Source of the DNA: Camellia lanceoleosa
Lineage: Eukaryota; Streptophyta; Magnoliopsida; Ericales; Theaceae
Reading direction: 5' to 3'
NCBI GenBank assembly: GCA_025200525.1
Contig: CM045761.1
Location: 59,917,438 to 59,981,437, forward strand
DNA length: 64,000 bases
Made by a program: the position numbers and the translations under genes. Numbering within the stretch: position 1 is the first letter of the stretch; each line of letters starts with the position of its first letter. Shown piece by piece: positions 1 to 12,322 of the stretch. Below the pieces are notes generated by a model. It searched no databases. It saw nothing but the letters and a program-made list of their open reading frames with translations, and had not been told where the DNA came from.

Positions 1-199
1 CTAGAGTTTAAACGGCTTATGCCTAGAACGCAAAGGTTCGGAATTTCCGAGACTAAAGTCTGGTTTAAATACCCAGGGGGTGTACCCTCGGCTTGAAATC
101 TATATGGAAGCCCTATAGGTTAAGGCGGCATGTTTACGCCTCAATTCTGGATACTGAACCAACCTAGTGTACCGCCCCGTTGGGAGAATAGGGAAAACT

Positions 200-430
200 G
201 CAATCATAGCCATTGCATCATATTGCATTTATCATGCATCATCAATATTATTGCATATGTCATGCATTTTCAAAAAAAAAAAAACATGCATCTCATGCAT
301 CATTAATACTATTGCATATGTCGTGCATTTCAAAACACAAAATAAAACATGCATATGTCGTGCATCACCATTATAGTATAGTGCATATGTCATGCATTTC
401 TGTAAATATCCATTTCTATTGCATTGTAGT
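200..430. repeat. Irregular ATGCAT / TTGCATATGTCATGCAT short repeats
   Basis: The words TTGCATATGT and CATGCAT recur at irregular 20-60 base spacing, interrupted by an A tract. A comparable GCATGTTCTATGCA word repeats in the 3' region of the other Tat element (38600-38840), so such repeats seem typical of this part of the family. Confidence 0.5.
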
Positions 431-1421
431 TGCATGCCTTCACTACATCATCTTCCATCTATGGCTTGCGCCTTTCCTTATTAAGCTTGGTCTGGTATGT
501 GCCCTTACTCTTCGCGTTGAAGCACAGTTCTGCATGTGTATCGCGCCTACTCCACGCTGGTATGTTGGATTGAGGTTGCGGCACCTTTTCTGTGTTAGAC
601 GTGGCTTGTACGTGTGCATGCCTTTCCTAGGCAAAATACGGTTTGGCCCGCGTGCCATACCCATTGTATCCATTTCCATTACGTTGTAGTATAGTCATTG
701 CGTCCGGCATTAGGATCACTATTCTCACTCCAGCGGGTCGTTTCCCCACTTATGTCATTCCACCCAATACTTGTTCTTGTGTCCGTGCGAAGTACTCATA
801 GATCAGACATCGTTCTATGGGAGAGGGACTTGTCACCTCCATCAATCTATTTGACATATGTGTGGTTTCGAACCGTTTCGGTTTGAATCATGATTCAATT
901 GCCCTGCATATAGTTTGCTTTGCATATAGTTTCGATTGCATTGCATTTTCATTTGCATTATTCATACATAGTTTTGTATATATTGCATATCATCTTGCAT
1001 TCATTTTGCATGACATGCATATTGCTAACAATATTATACCTGCTAAGTTTACTTCTTTGCAGGCACGATATTGTATGTACGGCTCATTCAAGGCCGGCGC
1101 GACCGGACGAGCCGCACAGGTATTGTATCCTCCGCGTGAGACGTTTTGAGAATTACATAATTCTCTTACATCCTTTCTGCATTGTAGTGTAGATTGGCGT
1201 ATGATAGCTTATAACTGTTGCATGCGTGTTTCATTACAGCTTTCTTTGCATGATCATAAGTTATGCCCGGCTTCTTGCATTTTCAGTTGCATTTTGCCCC
1301 TGCCTTCGGGCGCATATCTTACCTGTTTTGCATGATTGTCCAAGTCTTCGGCCTTGTCAAAAATGGGTCGTCTCTGGGCTTTGACATTCACTCCCGTCAT
1401 TGTTATGACTTCCGAGTTCTG

Positions 1422-1435
1422 TCAAAGAGGGCAAT
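1422..1435 (+). other. Polypurine tract of the Tat-like element
   Basis: The sequence TCAAAGAGGGCAAT lies immediately upstream of the LTR start. The equivalent site of the minus-strand Tat element (reverse complement of 36832-36846) reads TCAAAGAGGGGCAAC followed by TGTAGACACCCC. The position and composition fit the primer for plus-strand DNA synthesis. Confidence 0.65.
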
Positions 1436-4400
1436 CAGAGACACCCCATTTTTGACCGTCCTCAAGACTTGGACGCCACCGCTGGAACACTCGGTGATGA
1501 TCCATGTTTGTGTTCGTTTGGGTTCCCGGAGATCTTGGCGCCGCCTTTGCCTCGTGACCTCCGAATCGACCGTTTGTGCTTGGTTTTGCACCAAACACTT
1601 GTGTTTTGCCTTGGAAGGGCAAGGAATGCTTTGTGAGGCATCCCTACACACCACCGGCCGGGGCTAGAAGCCACCGGTTGGCTAGAGTTGTCATCGGCAC
1701 TTTATTGTGCCGGTCGGCACTCTTTTGTGCCGGTCGGCACTAAATTTTGTCAAAATGACATTTTCTGCCGGCCGGACACTGTGCACTTGCTTTCTGAGAT
1801 ATTTTCAGACAGCTGTGTGCAATTGTCTTCCCCTCCATACACGTGTATGGAGGGATGAGCTTGCTTAGGGACTAAGCTTGTAAGCTTTTTTGCCTATAAG
1901 AGAAGGACCTCTTCTCTTGGCTCAAGGGTTACAAAAATCCAAGAGCTTTAGACATTGTTAGAGAGTTAGAGCTCTGGTTTTTTTTAGGGTTAGAATAGAT
2001 ATACTTACTATCTCTCTCTTTCTCTTTGAAATCTAGGTGTTTTGTGCCTTACTATTGCACTAAAACACCTAGTGTTCCACCTTCCTCTTGGTTCTGAGGT
2101 TCCAAAGGTTGGTTCTTGCTGTTTTTGGTTGATTTGAAGCTCAAAGAGGCCATCACTCCATCTTTGTTGAAGAAGGCTACAAGGGTAAGAAACTAGCTCT
2201 TTTTCCCCATTTTTGCATCTTATTTTTACCTAGTTTAAAACAGTTTTTGTGCTTAGTGATTAACACATAAAATCTCTGTTTTTAAGTCCTCTTTATTGTT
2301 CATTAAGAGTGTTGTGAGGTTTGGGGAAGTTTGACCCCCTTTAGGCTTTGAAAAGGCCCCATTTTGTGCTATTTTGGAGAGATCCGAGATTTTGGTGGTA
2401 GGATCTCTTCACCACTGAAATCTTGAGGGATTTCAGTGGTGAAGAGCATGCCTTGAAGTCTCAAGAAGGAGAGGGCCACCCCCTCTCCTTGATGTCCTTG
2501 AAAAGGACAAATTTTGCTTCCTTAAGGAGCTTCATGTTTGAGTGTGTGTTGAGCATGTTTGACTTGTTTTCCATGCTTATATTGCCATGTTATAACATGA
2601 TTTCAAGTTGGTTTTAGTACTCTTTGCATGATTTGCATAGTTACTTTGTAATGCCTTAATATTGCCTTAACATGACTAGCTTGTTAGCCTTAATTTCTAA
2701 CATGTTTTAGACTTGTGTTTATGAAGCTTGTGTACTTATTTTGCCATGATTTAACTCTGCCCATAGCCATTTGGGTCGATCCTATCATGCATTATGTAGC
2801 TCCTTTGCATTTGGCTTGTTGGCCTTGAGAGTATGAGTGTATAGCATGCTATGCTTGCTTCATTTTTGATAGTTTGGAACCATCTAGCATGTTATTTCAG
2901 ACTTTTTGGTGTGCTTGTATGCATGCTTTAGTTGTTTCTTTAATGCTTTAAAAGCATGTGTTGAATGCTCCATGTTTTGGTCATGTTGCATGCCTTTGTA
3001 CTTGAGCTTCTTAGATGCCATCTAGGTACTCCTTAGACTTTGTTTAGGTCTGCAGACTGTTTTGAGTCCCCTTAGCCTTGTGAGGCTTGGTGGACTTGGC
3101 CTTGGTTTAAGCCTTCATGGCTTGTTTCAAGATTTGGGCCATTCGTTGTATATTTGGCTTGCTTCATTGCATGTTTTGGCATCATGCTTAACATGGATTT
3201 CAGAGTTTTTCATGCATGCTATTAGCCCATGTTTGTGTCTCTTAAGTGTGCACGAGAGTTGACCTTGTATGCCTTGGGTTTGGACCTTAACATGTGCATG
3301 TGTGTGCGTGTGTTTAGTCTCTATTTCTAGGTACTTTGGCCACTGATTTTAGGCCCATTTTGAGTTGCCTAATTCATGTATAAGTCCATCCCTCTTGTGG
3401 TTTGCATGCTTGTATTATATACTTGTTTGTATGCTTGCATAAATGCCTTGCATTGTCCATATTGCATGCTAGATCACATGCTTAGGGTTGCACCACATTG
3501 ACATGCATGCCAAGCCTCTTGAAGTGAGTTTGATAGAGGTTTGGCACCCTTTTGTGCCTATGTGTTTTGCATGCATTTGAAAGCGAAGTTGCATGCTTGG
3601 TTCTCCGAGCCATCACGCATGGAAATGTGCGATTGGTGGTCCGGGAATCAAGGCACATGCCCTCTTGAGTCCATAGCATGAGGTGGGATGTGTTTGGTGC
3701 ATACATGCTTTGAATTACATTGCCGTGCATAGTTTGTCCTCTCGTCTTTGTGAGTTGCGTGGATCTGCAGAATATTTTGTGCCGACCGCACTTTTAGTGC
3801 CGATCAGCTTCATCCCCACCGATGGAACAATTCAAGGCCGATGGCCAAATCCTTCACCGGTGGAAATTTCAGCAAATGGTGATGATCTCCAGTACCAAAG
3901 AAAGTGTTCCTAGGACTTTGGTAATTTTCAGAGTTGGATAGCAGAAGAAACAGAGGCATACTTGCATGGTAGTGCGATTCCGAGCGAGTCCCGGGCGCGC
4001 GCTGCTGTTAGCCCTCATCCCGAGGCATTCAATGCTTAATTAGATTAATTATTTAATTTAATTAATTTAGTTGATTTGTAATATTTAATTAGCTAGTTTA
4101 GTTAATTATTTATTCGGTCTGTATTATTATTTTGGTCCCTCCGAGCGAGGGCGCAATTGTAATAAGTGTGTGTGAGTGGGTGTATGTCTTCCAATCCCCA
4201 TTTCTTTCTATCCCTTTTATTTACCTGCTTATGATGGTAGATTAGGGCACGTCTATTTTAGCATACCTTATGCAATGCATGTGTGCATTCATGCATTTGT
4301 TTACATGCACCGGGCTCGGTACATCATACAAACTGCATTGCAATTTTCAATTCCAAATTGAATACGTGCTACTCGCGCATTTCACATGCCATATTTAGGG

Positions 4401-5178
4401 TTAGCCGAGCCTACTCTAGATTGCATTTCTGCCTGTGTTGCATTAGCCACTTACCATGAACTAGGTCATGCATGTTTGCTAATTAGTTCACTGTTTTGGC
4501 ACGGAGTAGGATGTAAGTATTTATGCTTTAGCATATCGCATGCGTGTGAATGTTGCCATGACAGTATGATTGCCATGCGGCTAAATGCTTATGTGTTATA
4601 AACTGTTTGAATGCCTGTGGGTGGAGGTTGGATTGCCTAAGTTGGAATAACTCGTTGAAATCCGTATTTTAGCCTACTTGCGAGTAGCAAAAGAAAACAA
4701 CACGTTTTTCGAGACAAAACGGGTATGTAATGTTTATTTCCAAGTTAGGCAATCTAGTCTATACTTTTGTGTTGTGCGCATCACATAGTAATTCTAGGTT
4801 AATAACCGGAATAAGAACGCATAAAGTTTTCAAAAACGGATATCATGGTTAGTAGAGGACGGTCTTCGGACCGGGCGAAAGGGGGTGCTCATAGCTGACC
4901 TTCCCCGATCGTACCCTAGCTCCCGAGCCAAGACCACTTTGGTGATGACGGACATGTGGCCTTCGGCACCGAGTCAGGGTTTCCTAAATTTCCCAAAAAT
5001 AAAATATTTAGGTGGCGACTCTGTAATTTGGCAAAGCAGTCCATGTTTGGCACTACTTTTTCAAAAAAATCTGTTTTCTTAAACGATTTGCCGGATTCGG
5101 ACTCTTTGGTTCAGATTTAGAACCGCGACACAAAGGGAGTCCGAACTGTAGAGTGAAGCCCCACGGGGGACGTCTACA
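1436..5178 (+). repeat. 3' LTR of a Tat/Ogre-like retrotransposon (3.7 kb)
   Basis: The LTR begins with a slightly mutated TGTAGACACCCC (here CAGAGACACCCC) and ends GGGGACGTCTACA, which together make an imperfect terminal inverted repeat. A length of 3.7 kb is typical of the Tat lineage. Internal landmarks shared with the other copies are: repeats of GTGCCGGTCGGCACT (1690-1785), an ACACGTGTATGG block (about 1840), a TATA box (about 1893), a CT-rich leader (about 2009-2028), an AT-rich TTAATTAA stretch (4035-4115), and a conserved block (4850-5010) with ATTTAGGTGGCGACTCTG. The same landmarks occur in reverse at 33490-36831 and, diverged, at 17723-20630. Confidence 0.75.
1893..1900 (+). promoter_or_regulatory. 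Probable TATA box of the LTR promoter
   Basis: CCTATAAG lies about 100 bases after the GCCGGTCGGCACT repeats and about 110 bases before a CT-rich leader. The order and spacing match the LTR copies at 5979-5179 and 36831-33490, where the box reads TATATATA. Confidence 0.5.
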
Positions 5179-5512
5179 GGTGGACTACACCTAACTCAAA
5201 TCAAACCTCAAACAACCATTTTAAAACATAAAAACAGAGATTGTAGAGGTTAAAACTAGTCTCAAAATAGCATGCAAAAGTGGCCAAACAAGTATTTAAA
5301 TTACACTTAAAATACAAGTATTCTACCTCTTTGAAGACAAGATGTTATTTAGGCAACAAGGGCAAGTCAAACCAAGATAATATTCTCTTCTAGAGCTCAA
5401 ATAGGACCTCAAGCAACCTCAACACAATGGTGATCAAGTTTGATCAAGAGCTCACAAGCAAAAGTGTAGAGAATTTAGGCTTTAAGGCAAAATATTTAGA
5501 GAGAGAGGATTC

Positions 5513-5547
<35 letters not shown>

Positions 5548-5979
5548 TTTTGTCTTCAAAATTTCCAACCTTGAGCATGCAAGAGGAAGGCTTCTATATA
5601 TAGAAGATGCAAAATCCTCTCAAAGAGAACTAGCCATACACGTGCAAGTAGATGGCTCAACCTGTGAAAACAGCTAGCACAAAATATCAGAAAATATCTA
5701 TTGATACACTGGTGGGTGACGGGCCAACAGTGATGGCCGGCAGGGCACATCAATGGCCGGCAAGCCAAAATCCATGGCCGGCAGTGCATCAAAAATAACA
5801 TGCTGGAAGGACCAAAACATGGTCCAAAAATGAGATAGAATTAATGCAGGGTTTGGAAAGCTCAAACCTGTGGCGTTCCACCGCGGAATTCGAGCCATCG
5901 ACGAGCAATCAAACTTGTCACTGGATGTACTTGCAAGAACATCCAAGTCTTGAGGACGGTAAAAAATGGGATGTCTACA
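5179..5979 (-). repeat. 5' part of a Tat-like LTR in reverse orientation, truncated
   Basis: Read on the minus strand, it begins at 5979 with TGTAGACATCCCATTTTTTACCG and continues with three GCCGGCCAT modules (5705-5785), an ACACGTGTATGG block, a TATATATAG box (about 5595-5605), a (CT)n leader (reverse of the GA run at 5515-5543) and a leader matching 36180-36400. It stops after about 800 bases, exactly where the plus-strand LTR ends at 5178. The remaining 2.5-3 kb of the LTR is missing. The other end abuts copia coding sequence. Confidence 0.7.
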
Positions 5980-6856
5980 ATAGGTAGTAATAATGACATG
6001 ATTAAAGCTACCAAGAAAATGTTGAATAAATATTCTAATGTATGCATACATTACAATAGTCAATCAGGGATAGGTAGAGCACAGAGTCATATATATAACG
6101 GTAAGTCACGACACATTCGTCATCGACATAACACCATGAGACAACTACTCTCTAATGGAATTAATTCCATTGAATATGTGAAGTCTAAAGATAGCGGATC
6201 CACTAACTAAAGGGTTAGCAAGAGAGTTAGTTGAGAATTCATAGAGGAAAATGAGACTTAAGCCTATTAAATAAGAGTTACGACAACGGCAACCTAACCT
6301 AGTTGACTGGAAATCCCAAGATCTAGGTTCAAAGGGACAACCGAGTTGTGTATGACTCACAAGGATCACTGGGGAGTCAAACTCCTACCCATTTCTATGA
6401 TGAAATAGTGATGTCTACAGCGTCATAGGTTAAGTAATACTTTTAATGATTCTTGTATCTAGGAATACCTAGTGGAGTATGGCAGGATACTTTTCATAAG
6501 AAACACCTATGTGAGTGTGAACTGGGTCGGTTCTATGAGATTTGTGAAGGGCTACAATTCTCTAGAGCACTCATGAAATACCAGGTTGTTCAAGTCCAAA
6601 ATGAACACAATAGTGAGAACTAAACTGTGTTGGTAATATACTGTGTGAGTTTTATTGTCTTGGTTTACACAAATGGTTGAACAGTTCAAGACATCATGTT
6701 CACTAGTTAGGTAACAAATTCGATAGTGTCTCACAAGGGAAGGTTCAAAGCCAAAAGCTACATATCATTTGCAGAATATTCCCAACTTCTGTACTCTCTG
6801 TAATTAGATCATGTTGTTGCATTTTATCTCTATCAAATTCCATTCATGTGGGGGAT
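5980..6856 (+). pseudogene. 3' end of a Ty1/copia pol (RNase H tail) and post-pol DNA
   Basis: The frame at about 5990-6210 reads IHYNSQSGIGRAQ, then YNGKSRHIRHRHNTMRQLLS and YVKSKDS, which are hallmarks of the C-terminal RNase H of plant copia elements. The usual DPLTKGLARELV motif follows after a frame change (6197-6233). Everything upstream of RNase H is gone, cut by the Tat-like LTR at 5979. The remaining 600 bases are non-coding and run to a GTGGGGGAT polypurine tract at 6848-6856. The fragment is dead; its orientation matches the LTR that follows. Confidence 0.75.
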
Positions 6857-8116
6857 TGTTGGAATTTATGGTTTTATAGGCTTATTTTGGGCCAACTTTG
6901 AGCCCAAATTTGAGTGGGTCGCACACGTCTTTTAAGGTGGGTCCAAAGAGGTGACATATTCCTTGCTGCATGGCAAGTCACACGGTGAAGATGATTCGCC
7001 AAAACCATTTATAAGTGAATGGGAAGTTGACGTCGTTTTCGGGTTCATGGAATGGACAATTCAAGAAGTAAAATGTGAGTTTCCTTGAAATGGTTATCCC
7101 ACATTGAAAACTTAAGAGAACTTATGTGTGTATATAAGTTCTAGGTAGCAACACTTGGGTTAGGCCCCAAAGGGCACCCCAAGTTTGTAGAAGGAAGGAG
7201 TTATGGACAAAGTGAACCTTGGCTCAAACCACTACACGCGAGCTGCCGCCGTCTATCCCACCGGTCAGCTGAGCAGAGCCGTGCCGAGTGCGGGTGTGGG
7301 TTTTGGGTCAGGTCGGTTCTAAAATTAATTTTTCTAAACGAAATTAATTTAAATTTTGCTCCAAATTTTTCTGTCCAATATAGTGCCTCATCCAGTCCAG
7401 CAGGTTCAAATAGTTTGACAGTTTACACCATACAGATTCAGTTTCTTCCAGACATATTCAAACCTTTCAAACATATTTGAATTTATGTTTGCTCTTGTTC
7501 TGTTCTTCAACAAATTTGTTTATTTCAAAAACATACTTGTTCGGTTTGAAAATCATACCAGTTCGACCCTATAAATACCAGCACATTCCAGCAGTTTGGG
7601 ACATCCTAAAAATTCTGAAAATTCATTTCTTGCTTTCCAGATTTTGCTCTCTTGCATTGTTGTTTTTCATACTAGTTTTTTAAGAAAAATTCTGAGAGTA
7701 TAGAACACAAGTTTTGGTTTGCTGTACAAATTGTTTGGAATGCTACTATAATCTGTGTAGATCATTATATCCTGGGAGATAGACGCCTTTTATTCGTAAG
7801 CACCAAAGCGGGGTGAATCTGTCTTAAGGACAAAATGTCACACACTCGACTTGATCATTTTTATTATTTTTCATTTCAGTAAATAAATTCTGTAAGTAAT
7901 TTAATTTATATATTTGATTTGGTTTCCAGTTATTTATTTTACACAAAAAATTGTTTCAACACTTAGTACCCTTTCAGCTATGTTGGTTGAGTCTTGAAGA
8001 CCTATTTAACATATGTTACTTTGTAACCACAAGTTTAATTTGGTTGGGTTCAATTACACATTCTAGGATACTCTGTGATGGTTTTTCTACCATAATTTTC
8101 TTTTTTAATTCTAACA
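6857..8116 (+). repeat. 3' LTR of the copia remnant (1260 bp)
   Basis: It starts TGTTGGAATTTATGG directly after the polypurine tract and ends TTCTAACA. A diverged copy of the same LTR family, 1246 bp long, sits at 10924-12169. Both share 'cacccaagtttgt(a/g)gaagg', 'gggagatagacg' and 'gaatctgtcttaag' blocks in the same order. No partner LTR is present in the window because the element's 5' side has been lost. Confidence 0.75.
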
Positions 8117-8155
8117 AGACACATTAGTAAAGTACATAATTTAACTCTCTATTTT

Positions 8156-8209
8156 ACTTTTGGAACTTTTGTTGCACTTGTTACTTTTGGAACTTTTGTT
8201 GCACTTGTT
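8156..8209. repeat. Perfect 27-bp tandem duplication
   Basis: The unit starting ACTTTTGGAACTTTTG occurs at 8156-8182 and again, identically, at 8183-8209. It lies in the 216-bp stretch between the copia LTR and the CACTA transposon, in which nothing else is seen. Confidence 0.9.
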
Positions 8210-8344
8210 ATTAGGAATTAAGGAAAAAAGGGAAGGAAGATTACAAAGACTGCCATGTAGAACATATAACATCAACTTTGTGTGAGATGTTAATTTTGAG
8301 ACTCTGGAAGTTTTGGAAAGCACACTAAATTTCACTACAACAAT

Positions 8345-8830
8345 TTATATTTTTAGCAGCCAAATTTGGCGACTAAAAGGGATTTAGTAACCAAAAGTTC
8401 AATTTTTAGCAATGGTCGCCGTTGGTTTAGATTTTTGCTACTAAATTATTTTAGTCGACATATATTATTTATTGGCGACTAAAAAAAAACATTAGTCGGT
8501 AAATATTCCACAATGAGAGACTAAAAAAAATATTAGCCATCGTTACTCTATCTTTTAGGCTACTAAATTTTATTTTAGTCGTAGTATACTAATTTTTGCC
8601 AACTAAAATAAATTTAGTCGCCAAATAATAGCCATAATTGCAATGTTACTCTTTGGCAACTAAAAGTTTGGTCGGCAAATATGCAGTTTTGGCGACTAAA
8701 AAATATTTAGCCGAGGCATACTCAATTTTTCCAAACGAAAGAACACTTAGTCGCCAAATAGTTAACTTATGCTGACTAAAAAATGTTTTAGTCGCTAAAA
8801 GATTTATAAAATTTTAGTGCAAAAATATTT
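8345..8830. repeat. Left subterminal repeat array of the CACTA element
   Basis: The word GGCGACTAAA and its complement TTTAGTCGCC/TTTAGTCGGC occur roughly every 30-60 bases in both orientations. The same words fill the right end (16385-16990). This mirrored layout is characteristic of CACTA subterminal regions. Confidence 0.8.
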
Positions 8831-8855
8831 ATGATTGGTGCCCAGATTTACATTG

Positions 8856-8860
<5 letters not shown>

Positions 8861-8909
<49 letters not shown>

Positions 8910-9028
8910 AGAGAACCTCACCTCTTCTCGCTTTATCGAAGCCCTTCACCACCGTTGCTCAAGTCAGTCACAGATCACCACCGCTGGAAATCGCCACCGC
9001 CACCGCCACCGCCGCAATACTAACAGGA

Positions 9029-9066
<38 letters not shown>
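8861..9066. repeat. Two (CT)n microsatellites flanking a short CCACCG-rich segment
   Basis: Pure CT runs lie at about 8861-8902 and 9031-9066. Between them is a C-rich stretch with CCACCG triplets. The layout resembles a plant 5' untranslated region or first exon with CT-rich leader. It may be the captured 5' end of the REVEILLE-like gene further right, but no recognisable protein is encoded, so this is only a suggestion. Confidence 0.6.
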
Positions 9067-9071
<5 letters not shown>

Positions 9072-10698
9072 TTCAAAATGGTAAGACTTTTCTCTTTGTA
9101 ACCACAAGTTTAATTTATCACTCTTGCTCTAGGGTTTTACATGATTTATTGAGTTTAATTTCATATTGATTTCTGAAATGGATTTGGTTTAACTAGCTTG
9201 ATTTCTACAGTTTTATGCGTTTAATGTCATAAATGGATTTGCTTATTTTGTGGTTTGATACATTTCCCTTTTTTTTCCCTTTCTCTCTCATTAGGTTCAA
9301 AGCCCTAATCCGACTCATTGTGTATGTATTTGCACGTATGGTTGCTCATTAGTTTCAAAGTCCTAATCCATTGATTGTGTATGTATTTGCATGTATGGCT
9401 GCTCATTGATTGTGTATGGATTATCATGTAGTCTGATTCTTTTAATTGAAATTTGATGCTATGATTGCAATAGTAAAGAATTTATTTGCTTCCCTTTTAT
9501 GATTGTTTCTCAAACAATTTTCTGGTATTAAACAAAGTTGAAAATATTGTGGTTTCAGGCTAGTTTTGAGGTCTTCTAACCATTTCATATAATTGAATAG
9601 ATGTTTTATATCTCTTATTATAGAAAGAAGTTATTGATCTGGGCAAAAAATGTGAAATTGTGTCTAATTAACTTCATATTTGGATGGAATATTAGCTTAA
9701 TTAGCAACCATGTGGTACTTCTAAACTTCTTTCTTGTTTTATTTCAGAAAACACAAAACGAAAATGTAAATTTCCAAATAGGGTTGTTAACCTTTTCTCA
9801 TTATAGAAATGAGACAAACAACTTCCCATATTCCCTACGAAGTCCAATTTTTTTATCTTGACTGAGTTCCCTATCCTTAAAAAGTTGTCTGGCCTATTTA
9901 AGATAGTAGACCTATCTATCTGGCTTCAAACTAATCAGGTACCATCTGTTGGGACCATCTTACACAGAAATTGGAACCGCATTTGTCCATTTAGTCAATG
10001 TGTTTTGCTTTCCTATGTTAAGGTTTGGGAGGATATGATTTTCAAACATTTTCGTGGGCAACTGAACTCATTTTTCTCTTAAATCACTTTTAGTTAGTGA
10101 TTTAGTGGCTGCCCATTGTTCAGTAGTAAATGATGACTAAACTCTCTTACCTTTCATTGCACAATATGGTGTACAAGTGTGTATAAGAAAACCAAAACAG
10201 AAGTATTGTTCCATGTCATCACTAAAAGGACCTGGGGCATCTGTTCTTAAAGGCTTTTAAGAAGGCATTGTTTAGGTCAGGAAGAGAACTAAATTAATAC
10301 GTCTCTAAGAACTATTTAAGTATGCAATTTATCGTATACTGAAATTTTCAATGTATTGTACCTGATTCATATTTGAGACTCGTGATGTTGATTTTGTTAA
10401 GTTATTACTAACACAAGTTGTATTTGCAAAATTAATGTCAAAATGTTTGTCAATCGATATTTTGTGGAGTATAGACATACACTTCTGCATGAGACTCTTG
10501 TACTTTCGGATCATTTTGCTTATTAGTATTATACCAACAATAATGCTTCTTCTTCTTTGTTTGGGCATATTTGCATCCTTTTCCTGGTCATAAACAAAGT
10601 GCTTAAAATTTATTTTGTGCTCCTTGTAATTGTTTATCATATTTAATGTATTCTCCTGGTACTGTTACAAGGATTGATACCTTTTTTGTTTCATGCAG
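9067..10698. other. Interior of the CACTA element, no recognisable gene
   Basis: This is AT-rich DNA with intron-like composition between the CT repeats and the first recognisable REVEILLE-like exon. Open frames up to 103 codons exist on both strands, but none shows a known motif. It may be a captured intron. Confidence 0.4.
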
Positions 10699-10923
10699 TT
10701 CTGCCCAATTTCAGTCAAGTATACAGCTTCATTGGAAATGTCTTTGATCCAAACACTACTGGTCATTTGCAAAAGCTAAAGAAGATGGACCCAATTGATG
10801 TTGAAACAGTACACTTTCTATCCCATACTCTTTTGATTGTTTTGTGATTCTAATGTAGATGTAGTAGACTTCTTTCCTTATATGGTTCAATGCAGGGAAA
10901 CAAAAATTTTCTACTTAATCGGA

Positions 10924-12169
10924 TGTTAGAAAATACACAATGACAACTACTCCTACGTTTATAGAGAGTAATCCGTAAGAAATGGTTTTAGAAAAATAGA
11001 TTTTTCCTCAACTTTGGTCTAATTTTTTGGTTGAACCCATGCGCCAAATTTGGTGGATCTAAATGGTAACACGTTCTATGCCGCATTTTGGTTGCTCAAA
11101 ACCATTATCGGGTGAATGGGAAATTGAAGCCAAAGTGACCTCCATGGAAATGGTATATTGGTGAAGTTTCCTTAAAGATTTGAATTAAAGGTTTGTCCCA
11201 CATTGGTTTAGTGGGCAAACTTTTGTGGGTTTATAAGGCATGAGTTTGCAACTTGGGAAGGGTACCCAAGTTTGTGGAAGGGTGAGGTTATGGGCAAAGT
11301 GGGCTAGACCCATTGGATCCAAAATAAACACACGTGCTCGCCATCGTCCGTCCTGGTGGGCCGAGCCTGGGCTTGGGCGTGGGTGCATGGTGTAAGGTTG
11401 GGTTAGGCTTGTCCGACCCAATGCTTATCTTTTTGGGCCAAAAACATTTTGAATTTTTATTTTTCTAAAATTAAATTCTTACCATTTTGAATTTAAATTT
11501 TGAAAACAATTCCGAAATGGTCTCTAGATTATTCTTACACCCAAACAGGTCCATATCTATCCCATATAAACCAAACAAATTCAGTTATCTGTTCAAAATT
11601 CAAACTGAACAGATTATATCTATTCAAACAATGTCGAACAGGTACAGTACTTGTTCAAATAGATCTGCTACATGTTGGTTTCAAACCGAACAACTACCTT
11701 CGTACCTATAAATTGACAAGTCTCTCATTTGGTTTTTCACTTAATTTTTTGTCCTCAAATCTGCTATTGATCTCTCTGCATTTTGCTGCATTATTTTCCT
11801 GTGAGAAAGAGTACATACATAAAGTGTGTTCATTATGTGAATAGTTTGTAGTGCTGCTACTATTCACTGTTGATCATTTTATCCTAGGAGATAGACGTGT
11901 ACAATCTGAAAGCGTCGTGGAGAGGACGAATCTGTCTTAAGAACACAGTACTAAACACTGGACTTGATCAAAAAATTGTTCAACAAATAAATAAGGTAAG
12001 TAATTAATTTACTTTCTGTTTTATTTATTTTTTATCATATTTTGATTTTATTTTTGTAACAAAATAAGAATCTATTGTTTTATTTATTTTTTATACTAGT
12101 TTGATTTTTGTAATCAAACAGTCTCCCTCTTTCCTTTAATTCTTTGAATACTTTGAAAATTGTTCAACA
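10924..12169 (+). repeat. Copia solo LTR inside the REVEILLE-like intron (1246 bp)
   Basis: It runs from TGTTAGAAAAT to TTGTTCAACA and matches the LTR at 6857-8116 in length and in several ordered blocks (see that entry). No pol or gag sequence accompanies it, so it is a solo LTR formed by recombination between two LTRs. TAATC occurs immediately after it (12170-12174) and three bases before it (10916-10920), a probable 5-bp target duplication with a small extra GGA. Confidence 0.72.
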
Positions 12170-12285
12170 TAATCTACTATGTATAAGCTAGATGAACCTC
12201 TTAAAATCCTGTCCAGGTCTGGGGCTTCCAGGCTAGGCATTATTACATATCGGGGGATTAATTGAAAAAGAAAAAAAGAAAAAAG

Positions 12286-12290
<5 letters not shown>

Positions 12291-12320
<30 letters not shown>
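12291..12320. repeat. (GA)n microsatellite
   Basis: About 15 uninterrupted GA units follow an A-rich GAAAA stretch, between the copia solo LTR and REVEILLE-like exon B. Confidence 0.9.

Positions 12321-12322
<2 letters not shown>

Larger units (their letters stand above)
1..1435 (+). mobile_element. 3' internal (post-pol) region of a Tat/Ogre-like LTR retrotransposon
   Basis: This is non-coding DNA leading up to an LTR. Its right end (about 1340-1435) matches, in reverse complement, the sequence just outside the LTR at 36832-36910: both contain a 'tttgacattcactcccgtcat' type block, then a purine tract, then an LTR starting ACACCCCATTTTTGACC. That identifies it as the internal 3' end of a Tat-like element on the plus strand. 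No gag or pol sequence is visible; the short open frames here are not protein-like. The rest of the element lies left of the window. Confidence 0.7.

Noticed and set aside
5698..6063. 121-residue minus-strand open frame
   Set aside because: It spans a junction between a copia fragment and a reversed LTR, so it cannot be a conserved gene.
8835..9023. 62-residue open frame across the CT repeat
   Set aside because: It is Ser-Leu repeats from translated (CT)n followed by Pro runs from CCACCG; no homology is recognised.
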